In this document: piece by piece, positions 52,227 through 60,272 of the stretch
Layout: each line of letters opens with the position of its first letter
Numbering within the stretch: position 1 is the stretch's first letter
Assembly (NCBI GenBank): GCA_965215295.1
Contig: OZ244045.1
Coordinates: forward strand, 3,782,001-3,846,000
DNA length: 64,000 nucleotides
Reading direction: 5' to 3'
Origin: HK1 sp965215295
GTDB lineage: Bacteria; Pseudomonadota; Gammaproteobacteria; HK1
Translations under genes and position numbers: made by a program
The notes under the pieces: generated by a model
What the model saw: the letters and a program-made list of their open reading frames with translations, nothing else
Databases searched by the model: none
What the model was told of the DNA's origin: nothing

Positions 52227-53942
52227 TCATCGAGAAGGGTGGTCCGTTCGACGGACGTTCGTCGTTTCACGCCGTCGGAGGTCGGCGTAGCGAGCCCGCA
52301 ACCGTTTCTTGTCGATCTTCCCGACGCTGGTCTTGTCGAGCGAGTCGACGAGGACGATCCGGTCCGGCACCGCCCACCGGTTGACCTGCCCCCGGTCCGC
52401 CGCCGCCCGGACCTCTCCCCGGATTGCCGACTCCTCCGGCGGATGCTCCGGATCGCCCGGTACCACAAGCACCAGCGGCCGTTCGCCCCAGCGCGCGTCC
52501 GGGATGCCGATGGCGGCGGCCTCGGCCACCCCCTCGCACCGCGAGACGATGTCCTCGATCTCGATCGAGGAGATCCACTCCCCGCCCGACTTGATCACGT
52601 CCTTCAGCCGGTCCGTGATGCGCAGGTAGCCGTCGCCGTCGAGGTGGCCGATATCGCCGGTGTGGAGGTATCCGCCCCTCCACAGCGCGTCCGAGCCGTC
52701 GCGGTCCTTCAGGTAGCCGTTCGTGGCCCAGGGAGCGCGGACCACGACCTCTCCGGTGCTCGCTCCGTCCGGCGGGAGCGGGCGCATCGACTCGTCCACC
52801 ACCCGCAGATCGACCAGCGGCAGGGGCCGGCCGGCCTTGCAGCGCAGCTCGATCTGCGCATCGTCGGGCAGCGCGAGAGAGGGGCGTTCGAGCTGGGCGA
52901 GGGTGAGCACCGGACCCGTCTCCGACATCCCGTAGCCACCGAAGACGTCGATGCCGCGGTCCATCGCGGCGCGCGCGAGCCCCGCCGACATCGCCGAGCC
53001 GCCGACGACCACCTTCCAGCCGCTCAGGTCGATCCCGCCCGCGACCGGAGAGCTCAGCAGCATGTGCAGGATGGTCGGCACGCAGTGCGAGAACGTCACC
53101 CCTTCGCGCTCGATGAGCCGCAGCAGCTTCTCCGGCTCGTAGCGTCCGGGATAGACCTGCTTGATCCCGAGCAGGGTGGCGACGAACGGCATGCCCCATC
53201 CGTGGACGTGGAACATCGGGGTGATCGGCATGTAGACGTCGTCGCGGTGCAGCCGCGCGTGGCCGCCGCCGCTCGCGATCATGCCCAGGGTGCCGAGGGT
53301 GTGGAGCACGAGCTGGCGGTGGGTGTACCACACGCCCTTCGGCTCGCCGGTGGTCCCGGTGGTGTAGAACGTGGTGGCGCGGGTGCGCTCGTCGAGGGCG
53401 GGAAAGGCGTAGCCGTTGCCGTCGCCGCCGCGGTCGAGGAGCGCCTCGTAGTCGGCCGCGAAGTCGAGCTCGTGGCCGGGCCGCGGCGCGTCATCGCCAT
53501 CGCGAATGAGCACCAGCTTCGGCGCGCGCTCGAACCGGGGGCCGATCTGCGCGATCAGCGGAACGAAGTCCTCGTGCACGAGGATGACGTCGTCCTCGGC
53601 GTGATTGATGGTGTAGAGGATCTGCTCGGGCGAGAGCCGTACGTTGATGGTGTGCAGCACCGCACCCATCATCGGAATCGCGAAGAAGCACTCCAGGTAG
53701 CGGGGAGAATCCCAGTCCATCACCGCGACCGTCGCCCCCGGCTCCACCCCGAGGGAGGCGAGCCCCGCCGCGAGGCGCCCGATGCGACGCCGCAGCTCCC
53801 GGTAGTCGAGCCGGCCGCGGCTCTCGTCGACGATCTCGCGGGTCGGCGCGCAGGTCAGCGTTGCGTGCAGAAGGTGGTCGAGGGTGAGCGGATAGTCGCA
53901 GGCGTCGGTGGCGACGACGAGATCGTCCGGTGTCATGTCCAC
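52227..53942 (-). CDS. AMP-dependent acyl-CoA synthetase (medium/long-chain fatty acid ligase)
   Basis: The 571-residue adenylate-forming enzyme makes acyl-CoA from fatty acid, ATP and CoA. Motifs in order: P-loop FYTTGTTGEPKGVWYTHRQL near residue 190, PMFHVHGWGMPF near 240, VVVGGSAMS near 315, FGGYGMSETGPV near 335, YLHTGDIGHLDGDGYLRITD near 435, then RLKDVIKSGGEWISSIEIED near 455 and KTSVGKIDKKRLR with the catalytic lysine near the C-terminus. The pattern (GMSETGP, RLKDVIKSGGEW) is that of AlkK-like medium-chain ligases. ATGs at 53942 and 53936 are both possible starts. It lies alone between converging and diverging genes. Chain-length preference is not visible. Confidence 0.9.
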   Translation of the reverse strand: MDMTPDDLVVATDACDYPLTLDHLLHATLTCAPTREIVDESRGRLDYRELRRRIGRLAAGLASLGVEPGATVAVMDWDSPRYLECFFAIPMMGAVLHTINVRLSPEQILYTINHAEDDVILVHEDFVPLIAQIGPRFERAPKLVLIRDGDDAPRPGHELDFAADYEALLDRGGDGNGYAFPALDERTRATTFYTTGTTGEPKGVWYTHRQLVLHTLGTLGMIASGGGHARLHRDDVYMPITPMFHVHGWGMPFVATLLGIKQVYPGRYEPEKLLRLIEREGVTFSHCVPTILHMLLSSPVAGGIDLSGWKVVVGGSAMSAGLARAAMDRGIDVFGGYGMSETGPVLTLAQLERPSLALPDDAQIELRCKAGRPLPLVDLRVVDESMRPLPPDGASTGEVVVRAPWATNGYLKDRDGSDALWRGGYLHTGDIGHLDGDGYLRITDRLKDVIKSGGEWISSIEIEDIVSRCEGVAEAAAIGIPDARWGERPLVLVVPGDPEHPPEESAIRGEVRAAADRGQVNRWAVPDRIVLVDSLDKTSVGKIDKKRLRARYADLRRRETTNVRRTDHPSR

Positions 53943-54180
53943 GGCCTCCCGGTTCGGTTCGCGACCCGCATCATGCGGCGGGGATGCGGCACGCCCGATC
54001 GGGAAGTGTAGCGGCCATCGCGGGCGGGCACCCGACCCGATGGATTTCCGGCTTCACGCGGTGGGTATCGCGTTGCCGATTGCGTTATTCTTGCGCTCGA
54101 TTCGACGAGAACGGTGCGCCGGCTGCGTGGCGAGTCCCCGGCCCGCGCAGCGTCCGAAGCCACCGTTTCGGGGCGCCCGA

Positions 54181-54519
54181 ATGCCGACGATGGACGACAA
54201 GATCGCAAAGTTTCAAATAGGCCAGGTCGTGCGCCACCGCGTCTATCCTTTCCGGGGCGTCATCTTCGATGTCGATCCGGTCTTCAACAACACCGAGGAG
54301 TGGTGGGAGTCGATCCCCGAAGAGGCGCGGCCCCGCAAGGACCAGCCTTTCTATCACCTCCTCGCCGAGAACGAATCGACGACGTACATCGCGTACGTCT
54401 CCGAGCAGAATCTCCTGGTCGACGAATCCGGCGAACCCGTCCAGCACCCGCACGTCTCCGATCTTTTCGGCGAGCTGCAGGCCGGGCGGTACGCGGTTCT
54501 CGATGCGATGCTGCACTGA
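54181..54519 (+). CDS. hspQ: Heat shock protein HspQ
   Basis: Small protein, known in proteobacteria as a specificity-enhancing factor for Lon and as a DnaA-related hemimethylated-DNA-binding-like (YccV) fold. The 112 residues from ATG 54181 contain KIAKFQIGQVVRHRVYPFRG, VIFDVDPVFNNTEEWW, PFYHLLAENESTTYIAYVSE, QNLLVDESGEPVQHP and LFGELQAGRY, the full conserved core. A second ATG at 54190 (MDDKIAKF) could be the start. It stands alone on the plus strand; 238 bp upstream separate it from the divergent acyl-CoA ligase. No heat-shock sigma-32 promoter was recognised. Confidence 0.92.
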   Translation: MPTMDDKIAKFQIGQVVRHRVYPFRGVIFDVDPVFNNTEEWWESIPEEARPRKDQPFYHLLAENESTTYIAYVSEQNLLVDESGEPVQHPHVSDLFGELQAGRYAVLDAMLH

Positions 54520-54718
54520 GCGGAACCGCCGTCCATGACCGGCCGGCCGTGCGCGGCCGCGGCTCGTGCGCATCCGTGCCCCGGTTCCCGGACGAGCCGC
54601 CCTCGCGAAACGTGTACGCCGAAGAAGGAACGGCGGGTGCGGGGATCCGGAATCCGCCGCAATGTCCGCCGCCGTTTCGTACCGGCGCTCACGAGCGAGA
54701 GGCCAGGGAGCCCGAATC

Positions 54719-55636
54719 ATGCCGCACCCGAAGTTCGTCTACCTGAACGACCGCGTGGTCCCGTGGGACGAAGCCAAGGTCCACGTGGCCTCGGTCGGGT
54801 TCAAGTTCGGCACGGGCGTCTTCGAGGGACTGCGCGGCTACTGGAACGCCGAACAGGAGCAGATGTTCGTGCTGCGTCTCGCCGAGCACATGCACCGGCT
54901 CGAGTTCTCCCAGAAGTTCATGCGGTTCGACGAAATACTCCCGGGCTCCGCGGTCGGCGAGAAGGTCCTGGAACTCCTGCGGGCGAACGAGTTCAGGGAG
55001 AACGTCCACATCATGTCCACGGTGTACGTCGCGGGGTTCGGTCCGCCCCACACGACGGGACCGGTCGGGCTCTCCATTCTCGCCGCCGAGCGGCGTGACA
55101 TCCCCTGGACCAGGAGCGGCTGCACCGCCCACGTCAGCTCGTGGCAGCGCGTCGCGGACACCGCGATGCCGATGCGGGTGAAGTGCAACGCGAACTACCA
55201 GAACGGACGGCTCGCGACGTTGCAGGCCCAGGCCGACGGGTACGACACCGCCATTTTGCTCAACAGCCGCGGCAAGGTCGCGGAAGGTCCGGGCATGTGC
55301 CTGTTCATGGTCCGGGACGGCAAGGCGGTGACGCCGCCGGTGACGAGCGACATCCTGGAGAGCATCACTCGGCAGACCGTGATGACCCTCTGCCGGGAGT
55401 ACCTGGACATGGAGGTGGTCGAGCGCGACATCGACCGCAGCGAGTTCGCGGCCGCGCAGGAAGCGTTCTTCTGCGGCACCGCTTGGGAAGTCACGCCGCT
55501 CGTCAGCGTCGATCGCCTGCCCGTCGGCAGCGGGGAGGTCGGGCCGACGGTGCGCCGGCTCCAGGAAGTGTTCTTCGGCATCGCGACCGGTGCGCGGGAC
55601 GATCATGCCGAGTGGCGCACGCCGGTATACGTCTGA
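54719..55636 (+). CDS. ilvE: Branched-chain amino acid aminotransferase
   Basis: PLP-fold-IV transaminase that interconverts branched-chain amino acids and 2-oxo acids. The 305-residue length is that of IlvE. Visible features are VYLNDRVVPWDEAKVHVASV, GTGVFEGLRGYWN, RLAEHMHRLEFS, the Schiff-base lysine in MRVKCNANYQNGRLAT near residue 160, KVAEGPGMCLFMVRDG, ESITRQTVMTLC and EAFFCGTAWEVTPLVSVD. The start ATG at 54719 gives the canonical MPHPKFVYLN. The following gene is a YbaK-type protein after a 164-bp gap that contains a GGATTCCCGC inverted repeat. The two may be co-transcribed. D-amino-acid or aminodeoxychorismate specificity is less likely given the length and motifs. Confidence 0.9.
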   Translation: MPHPKFVYLNDRVVPWDEAKVHVASVGFKFGTGVFEGLRGYWNAEQEQMFVLRLAEHMHRLEFSQKFMRFDEILPGSAVGEKVLELLRANEFRENVHIMSTVYVAGFGPPHTTGPVGLSILAAERRDIPWTRSGCTAHVSSWQRVADTAMPMRVKCNANYQNGRLATLQAQADGYDTAILLNSRGKVAEGPGMCLFMVRDGKAVTPPVTSDILESITRQTVMTLCREYLDMEVVERDIDRSEFAAAQEAFFCGTAWEVTPLVSVDRLPVGSGEVGPTVRRLQEVFFGIATGARDDHAEWRTPVYV

Positions 55637-55727
55637 CCGGGGCCGCCCGTACCGGTGCTCTCGAAATTGCCGACGCCATGTGGCGCCCCGACGCCGACGA
55701 GCGGCGTGGCCGGACACGAGGCTTGCC

Positions 55728-55751
55728 GGATTCCCGCTCGCGCGGGAATCC
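55728..55751. repeat. GGATTCCCGC inverted repeat
   Basis: GGATTCCCGC (55728-55737) and GCGGGAATCC (55742-55751) flank a TCGC loop. This form (ATTCCCGC...GCGGGAAT) is a common dispersed intergenic palindrome in proteobacterial genomes. A partial relative occurs near 22585. Confidence 0.6.
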
Positions 55752-55800
55752 ATCGAGTGACAACGGCCAATCGAGTGGCAACGACCATCGGAACACCGTC

Positions 55801-56307
55801 ATGACCGGCGGCGCCCTCGTCGAACGGATCGAGGCGGTGCTCGAAGCGTCCGGGGTCGAGTACGAGATCTTTCCCTGTGATCCGGAGCTCGCCGACACCG
55901 CGGTGTTCTGCGAACGGTACGGCTATCCGCTCGACGTGTCCGCGAACACCATTCTCGTCAAGGCGAAGACCGGCGGCGAGCGCTTCGTCGTCTGCGTGGT
56001 GCTGGCCAATACCCGTCTCGACGTGAACCGCACGGTGCGCAAGCGTCTCGGGGCGCGCCGGGTGTCGTTCGCGTCGGCGGACGAGACGCGCGCCGCCACC
56101 GGCATGGAGATCGGCGGGGTGACTCCCCTCGCCCTGCCGGGCGCGCTCGACGTATGGGTCGACGCCCGGATCATGGCGTGCGAGTGGGTGATCCTCGGAG
56201 GCGGCGACCGGTCGCACAAGATCAAGGTGGCGCCCGCGCTCTTCGAGCGAATGCCGTCCGTCACCGTGATCGAAGGGCTCGCACTCGACCCGGCGCCGCG
56301 AACGTGA
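55801..56307 (+). CDS. YbaK/EbsC-family protein (aminoacyl-tRNA deacylase-like)
   Basis: A 168-residue single-domain protein of the YbaK/ProRS-INS fold, relatives of which hydrolyse mischarged aminoacyl-tRNAs in trans. Starting at ATG 55801: ALVERIEAVLEASGVEYEIF, SANTILVKAKTGGERFVVCV, then RTVRKRLGARRVSFASADET, GMEIGGVTPLALPG and GGDRSHKIKVAP. The lysine in VKAKTGGE and the GGVTPLALP loop are conserved in the fold. The substrate cannot be told. The N-terminal 20 codons of the neighbouring longer frame are the shadow of ilvE. Base composition is normal. Confidence 0.85.
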   Translation: MTGGALVERIEAVLEASGVEYEIFPCDPELADTAVFCERYGYPLDVSANTILVKAKTGGERFVVCVVLANTRLDVNRTVRKRLGARRVSFASADETRAATGMEIGGVTPLALPGALDVWVDARIMACEWVILGGGDRSHKIKVAPALFERMPSVTVIEGLALDPAPRT

Positions 56308-56563
56308 CGCATCCGCTTGCAGGCCTCTCCCGCCCGGCGAGCGCCCGGGACCGGCCGAGCGCGGGTGCGGGCTCCGCACCGTGCGGCCGGCGCCGGCCCG
56401 TGCGTTCTTCGCCCACCGCGCACGAGCGCCCCGCCGACATGCGCCGGGCTCTTCGCCGCATGGCCGGCGGCGTCCGGAGCCCGCGCCCGGCATCGACTTG
56501 CCCGCCGCGACTGCGGTACGTTCCCACCGACCGGCAAGTGCGGTGCCCGGCGCCCCTCCGAAC
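56308..56563. other. Intergenic region upstream of miaB
   Basis: A 256-bp, very GC-rich gap on the way into the miaB-lnt cluster. The miaB frame is open back to 56381, but those residues are not family-like. No promoter, repeat or RNA was recognised. Confidence 0.35.
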
Positions 56564-57904
56564 ATGACGCGCAAGCTCTACATCAGGACTTTCGGCTGCC
56601 AGATGAACGAGTACGATTCCGCTCGCACCGCGGATCTGCTCGCGCAGTCCCACGGGCTGGAGCGTACCGCCCGGGCCGAGGAGGCGGACGTTCTTCTCGT
56701 CAACACCTGCTCGGTGCGGGAGAAGGCGGCGGAGAAGGTCTTCTCGGAGATCGGACGCTGGCGCGCCTGGAAGGAGGCCCGTCCCGATCTCGTGATCGGG
56801 GTCGGCGGCTGCGTGGCGAGCCAGGAGGGCGAAGCCATCCGGGCGCGGGCTCCGTACGTCGACGTGGTGTACGGCCCGCAGACCCTGCACCGCCTGCCGG
56901 AGATGATCGGTCCTCACCGCGGCCGGCGTCCGGCCGTGGACGTCTCGTTCCCCGAGATCGAGAAGTTCGACCGGTTGCCCGCGCCGAGGGCCGAAGGCCC
57001 CACCGCGTTCGTGTCGGTGATGGAGGGGTGCAGCAAGTACTGCTCGTTCTGCGTCGTGCCCTATACGAGGGGCGAGGAGTTCAGCCGGCCGTTCGACGAC
57101 GTGATCGCCGAGCTGGTCGCGCTGGCGGAGCAGGGGGTGCGCGAGGTCACCCTTCTCGGCCAGAACGTGAACGCCTACCGCGGAGCGATGCACGACGGCC
57201 GCGAATGCGACCTCGCCTTGCTCATCGCGTACGCCGCTGCTATAGAAGGGATCGACAGGATTCGATACACGACCTCGCACCCGACCGAGCTCACCGGCAG
57301 CCTCGTCGACGTCTACGCGGAGGTGCCCGAGCTGGTGAGCCACCTTCACCTTCCGGTGCAGAGCGGCAGCGATCGGATCCTCGGACTGATGAAGCGCAGC
57401 TACACCGCCCGGGACTACGTCGAGCAGGTTCGGCGGCTTCGCGCCGTCCGTCCCGGCCTGAGCCTGTCGTCGGATTTCATCGTGGGCTTCCCGGGCGAGA
57501 CCGACGCCGACTTCGAAGCGACCATGGACCTCATCGACGCGGTCGGCTTCGACACTTCGTTTTCGTTCATCTACAGCGCTCGTCCCGGCACCCCGGCCGC
57601 CGAGCTTCCCGACCCGGTGCCCCTCGACGTGAAGCGCAGGCGGCTCGCCCGGCTTCAGGCGCGGATCTCGGAGCTCGCGCGCGAGGTGTCCGGCGCGATG
57701 GTCGGCACCCGCGCCCGGGTGCTGGTGGAGGGGCCGTCCAGGAAGGACCCGGGCGAGCTTCGCGGCCGCACCGGGAACAACCGGGTGGTGAACTTCCCCG
57801 GACCCGCCGGGCTCGCCGGCAAGTTCGCGGACGTGACCATCGTGGAAGCGCTCCCGAACTCGCTGCGGGGGGCGCTCGCGGGGCCGTCGCCCACCGCGGG
57901 CTGA
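56564..57904 (+). CDS. miaB: tRNA-2-methylthio-N6-dimethylallyladenosine synthase MiaB
   Basis: Radical-SAM methylthiotransferase modifying A37 of tRNAs that read UNN codons. The 446-residue length from ATG 56564 is typical. The N-terminal UPF0004 cluster cysteines are in RTFGCQMNEYDSAR, NTCSVREKAAEKV and GVGGCVASQEG. The radical-SAM motif GCSKYCSFCVVPYTRGEE (C-x3-C-x2-C) is near residue 150, then LLGQNVNAYRG, LHLPVQSGSD and DFIVGFPGET, followed by a TRAM domain (RVLVEGPSRKDPGELRGRTG). It leads the conserved gene order miaB-phoH-ybeY-corC-lnt of gamma- and betaproteobacteria. The gap to phoH is 60 bp. Confidence 0.95.
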   Translation: MTRKLYIRTFGCQMNEYDSARTADLLAQSHGLERTARAEEADVLLVNTCSVREKAAEKVFSEIGRWRAWKEARPDLVIGVGGCVASQEGEAIRARAPYVDVVYGPQTLHRLPEMIGPHRGRRPAVDVSFPEIEKFDRLPAPRAEGPTAFVSVMEGCSKYCSFCVVPYTRGEEFSRPFDDVIAELVALAEQGVREVTLLGQNVNAYRGAMHDGRECDLALLIAYAAAIEGIDRIRYTTSHPTELTGSLVDVYAEVPELVSHLHLPVQSGSDRILGLMKRSYTARDYVEQVRRLRAVRPGLSLSSDFIVGFPGETDADFEATMDLIDAVGFDTSFSFIYSARPGTPAAELPDPVPLDVKRRRLARLQARISELAREVSGAMVGTRARVLVEGPSRKDPGELRGRTGNNRVVNFPGPAGLAGKFADVTIVEALPNSLRGALAGPSPTAG

Positions 57905-57964
57905 CCGCGGCCGCCGACCCCCGTACCCGACCCGTCGACTCCGAACCGAAGCCACCCGCTGAAC

Positions 57965-58936
57965 GTGCCGCCAGCACACACCGAAACCGACATCCACCTC
58001 GAGCCCGTGGACAACGAGCGACTCGCGAGCCTGTGCGGCCCGCTCGACCGGCATCTACGCCAGCTCGAGCACCGGCTCGGGGTCGAAATCAACACGCGGG
58101 GCAACGTCTTCCAGGTGCTGGGGGATCCCGCTCCGGTCAAGGCGGCGAGCGAGATCATCCGCAAGCTGTACGCTTCGACCGGCGAGGAGTCGCTCACCGC
58201 CGAGCGGGTCCACCTGTTTCTCCAGGAGTCCGGGATCGAGGAAAGCCTTGGCGGGGACTCCGCCGCCGGCGAGTCGGTGAAGGTGCGGCGCGGTGTGGTG
58301 CGGGGCCGCGGACGCAATCAGGCCAGGTACCTGCGCGCGGTTCGCACCCACGACGTCAACTTCGGGATCGGGCCGGCGGGCACCGGCAAGACGTACCTCG
58401 CGGTGGCGTGCGCGGTGGAAGCCCTCGAGTTCGACCGGGTGACCCGCATCGTGCTGGTGCGCCCGGCCGTCGAGGCGGGAGAGCGGCTCGGGTTCCTCCC
58501 CGGCGATCTCCAGCAGAAGGTCGACCCCTACCTGCGCCCGCTGTTCGATGCGCTTCACGAGATGCTCGGCTACGAGCGCACCGCGAAGCTGATGGATCGC
58601 AACATCATCGAGGTGGCGCCGCTTGCGTACATGCGCGGCCGCACCCTGAACGAGTCGTTCGTCATCCTCGACGAGGCGCAGAACACCTCGATCGCCCAGA
58701 TGAAGATGTTCCTCACCCGGATCGGTTTCGGCTCCACCGCGGTCGTGACGGGCGACGTCACCCAGATCGATCTGCCGGGGGGGCAGCGCTCGGGACTGCG
58801 CCATGCCGCCGAGGTGCTGCGCTCGGTGAAGGGGATCACCTGGACGTGGTTCGACTCCAGGGACGTGGTCCGCCATCCGATGGTGTCGCGGATTCTCGAC
58901 GCCTACGACGCGGCCGGCGAGGAGCCGGACGAGTGA
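57965..58936 (+). CDS. ybeZ: PhoH-family ATPase (YbeZ)
   Basis: The cytoplasmic ATPase that partners YbeY in ribosome quality control and 16S rRNA maturation. The 323 residues start at GTG 57965. An N-terminal KH-like part (LEHRLGVEINTRGNVFQVLG) precedes the ATPase core with Walker A GPAGTGKTYLAVACAVE near residue 137, LVRPAVEAGERLGFLPGDLQ and QKVDPYLRPLFDALHE. Walker B is SFVILDEAQNTSIAQ near 238, then TGDVTQIDLPGGQRSGLRHA. These are diagnostic PhoH/YbeZ segments. The stop overlaps the ybeY start (GTGA at 58933), so the two are translationally coupled, as in most relatives. Confidence 0.94.
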   Translation: MPPAHTETDIHLEPVDNERLASLCGPLDRHLRQLEHRLGVEINTRGNVFQVLGDPAPVKAASEIIRKLYASTGEESLTAERVHLFLQESGIEESLGGDSAAGESVKVRRGVVRGRGRNQARYLRAVRTHDVNFGIGPAGTGKTYLAVACAVEALEFDRVTRIVLVRPAVEAGERLGFLPGDLQQKVDPYLRPLFDALHEMLGYERTAKLMDRNIIEVAPLAYMRGRTLNESFVILDEAQNTSIAQMKMFLTRIGFGSTAVVTGDVTQIDLPGGQRSGLRHAAEVLRSVKGITWTWFDSRDVVRHPMVSRILDAYDAAGEEPDE

Positions 58937-59397
58937 GCTCCGGGGTCGATGTGCAGCGCGCGTGCGCCGCGCCCGGGGTGCCGGCGCCGGCGAAGCTCGC
59001 GAAGTGGGCGGAGGCCGCCCTCGACGGACGCTCGGAGGGCGCGCGGATGACGGTGCGCGTGGTGGACGAGGCCGAGGGTGCGGCCTTGAACGGACGCTAC
59101 CGCGGGGGGGCGGGCGCCACCAACGTGCTCGCGTTCGCCTTCGATGCGCCGGAGCTTCCCTCCGTCCGGATCCTCGGCGACGTCGTCGTCTGCGCCCCGG
59201 TCGCGGCTCGCGAGGCGCACGAGCGTTCGAAGGCGCCCGACGCGCATTGGGCGCACCTCGTCGTCCACGGCACGTTGCACCTGCTCGGCTACGGCCACGA
59301 CGAGCCCGGCGCCGCGCGGGAGATGGAAACGCTCGAGCGCAGGATTCTCGATGGACTCGGCTATCCCGATCCGTACGCGGCCGGAGACGGGCCGTGA
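58933..59397 (+). CDS. ybeY: Endoribonuclease YbeY (rRNA maturation factor)
   Basis: Metal-dependent endonuclease for 16S rRNA 3'-end processing and ribosome quality control. The 154 residues from GTG 58933 include RMTVRVVDEAEGAALNGRYR, GATNVLAFAFD and LGDVVVCAPVAAREAHERSK. The zinc motif HLVVHGTLHLLGYGHD (H-x3-H-x5-H) lies near residue 116. The final residues contain REMETLERRILDGLGYPDPY, which is typical. The GTG start overlaps the phoH stop, and its TGA overlaps the corC GTG at 59394, so three genes are chained by 4-nt overlaps. The apparent N-terminal extension in the same frame is a shadow of phoH. Confidence 0.93.
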   Translation: MSSGVDVQRACAAPGVPAPAKLAKWAEAALDGRSEGARMTVRVVDEAEGAALNGRYRGGAGATNVLAFAFDAPELPSVRILGDVVVCAPVAAREAHERSKAPDAHWAHLVVHGTLHLLGYGHDEPGAAREMETLERRILDGLGYPDPYAAGDGP

Positions 59398-60260
59398 ACG
59401 AACCCCCGGATGGCGGATCGGGTGCGCGATCGTGGCTCGGGCGCGTGGCCCGGCTGTGGTCGGGCGAGCGGGGCGAGCCCCGGGACCGGGCCGCGCTCGT
59501 CCGGACCCTGCGCGACGCCGAGCGCCGCGATGTGCTCGGCCCCGACGCGCTGGCGATGATCGAGGGCGCGCTCGCGGTCGGCGACATGCAGGTCCGCGAC
59601 ATCATGGTGCCGCGCGCGCAGATGGTGGTGATCGAGGGCGACGAGCCGCCGGAGCGGTTCGTGGGGGCGCTCGTCGACTCGGGGCATTCGCGGTTTCCGG
59701 TGATCGGCGACAACCGCGACGAGGTGGAGGGGATCCTGTTCGCCAAGGACCTGCTCATGTACTTCGCGCGCAACGGCGGCGGCCGCTTCGACCTCGCGGA
59801 CGCGATGCGTCCCGCGGTATTCATCCCCGAGAGCAAGCGTCTGGACGTACTGCTGCGGGAGTTCAAGTCCAATCGCAACCACATGGCGATCGTCGTCGAC
59901 GAGTATGGCGGCGTGTCCGGCCTCGTCACCATCGAGGACGTGCTGGAGCAGATCGTGGGGGAGATCGACGACGAGCACGATACCGGTGACGAAAGCCTCA
60001 TCAAGGCGCACTCCAACGGCGAGTTCACGGTGAAGGCGCATACTCCGGTCGAGGACTTCAACGAATACTTCGAGAGCGTGTTCGACGACGAGGAGTCGGA
60101 CACCATCGGGGGGGTGGTGGTGCGGGCGTTCGCCCGTCTTCCTTCCCGGTCCGAACAGATCGAGCTCGACGGCTTCCGCTTCACGGTGGTCCGCGCCGAC
60201 AAGCGCCGTGTCCATCTGCTGCGGGTGCGGCCGCCCGGCCGCGACGGGGCGACGGACTGA
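59394..60260 (+). CDS. corC: CorC/HlyC-type CBS-domain transporter-associated protein (YbeX)
   Basis: The 288-residue protein is usually linked to cobalt/magnesium efflux and ribosome homeostasis in the ybeZYX-lnt cluster. An N-terminal linker (ALVRTLRDAERRDVLGPDAL) is followed by a CBS pair: VRDIMVPRAQMVVIEGDE..., HSRFPVIGDNRDEVEGILFA and NRNHMAIVVDEYGGVSGLVT, then EDVLEQIVGEIDDEHD. The C-terminal CorC_HlyC (FAD-like) domain ends with TIGGVVVRAFARLPSRSEQI. The GTG at 59394 overlaps the ybeY stop. A much longer frame to the left in the same phase is the phoH/ybeY shadow. Transmembrane segments are absent, as in the soluble CorC type. Confidence 0.92.
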   Translation: MNEPPDGGSGARSWLGRVARLWSGERGEPRDRAALVRTLRDAERRDVLGPDALAMIEGALAVGDMQVRDIMVPRAQMVVIEGDEPPERFVGALVDSGHSRFPVIGDNRDEVEGILFAKDLLMYFARNGGGRFDLADAMRPAVFIPESKRLDVLLREFKSNRNHMAIVVDEYGGVSGLVTIEDVLEQIVGEIDDEHDTGDESLIKAHSNGEFTVKAHTPVEDFNEYFESVFDDEESDTIGGVVVRAFARLPSRSEQIELDGFRFTVVRADKRRVHLLRVRPPGRDGATD

Positions 60261-60272
60261 ACGGGAAGCTCC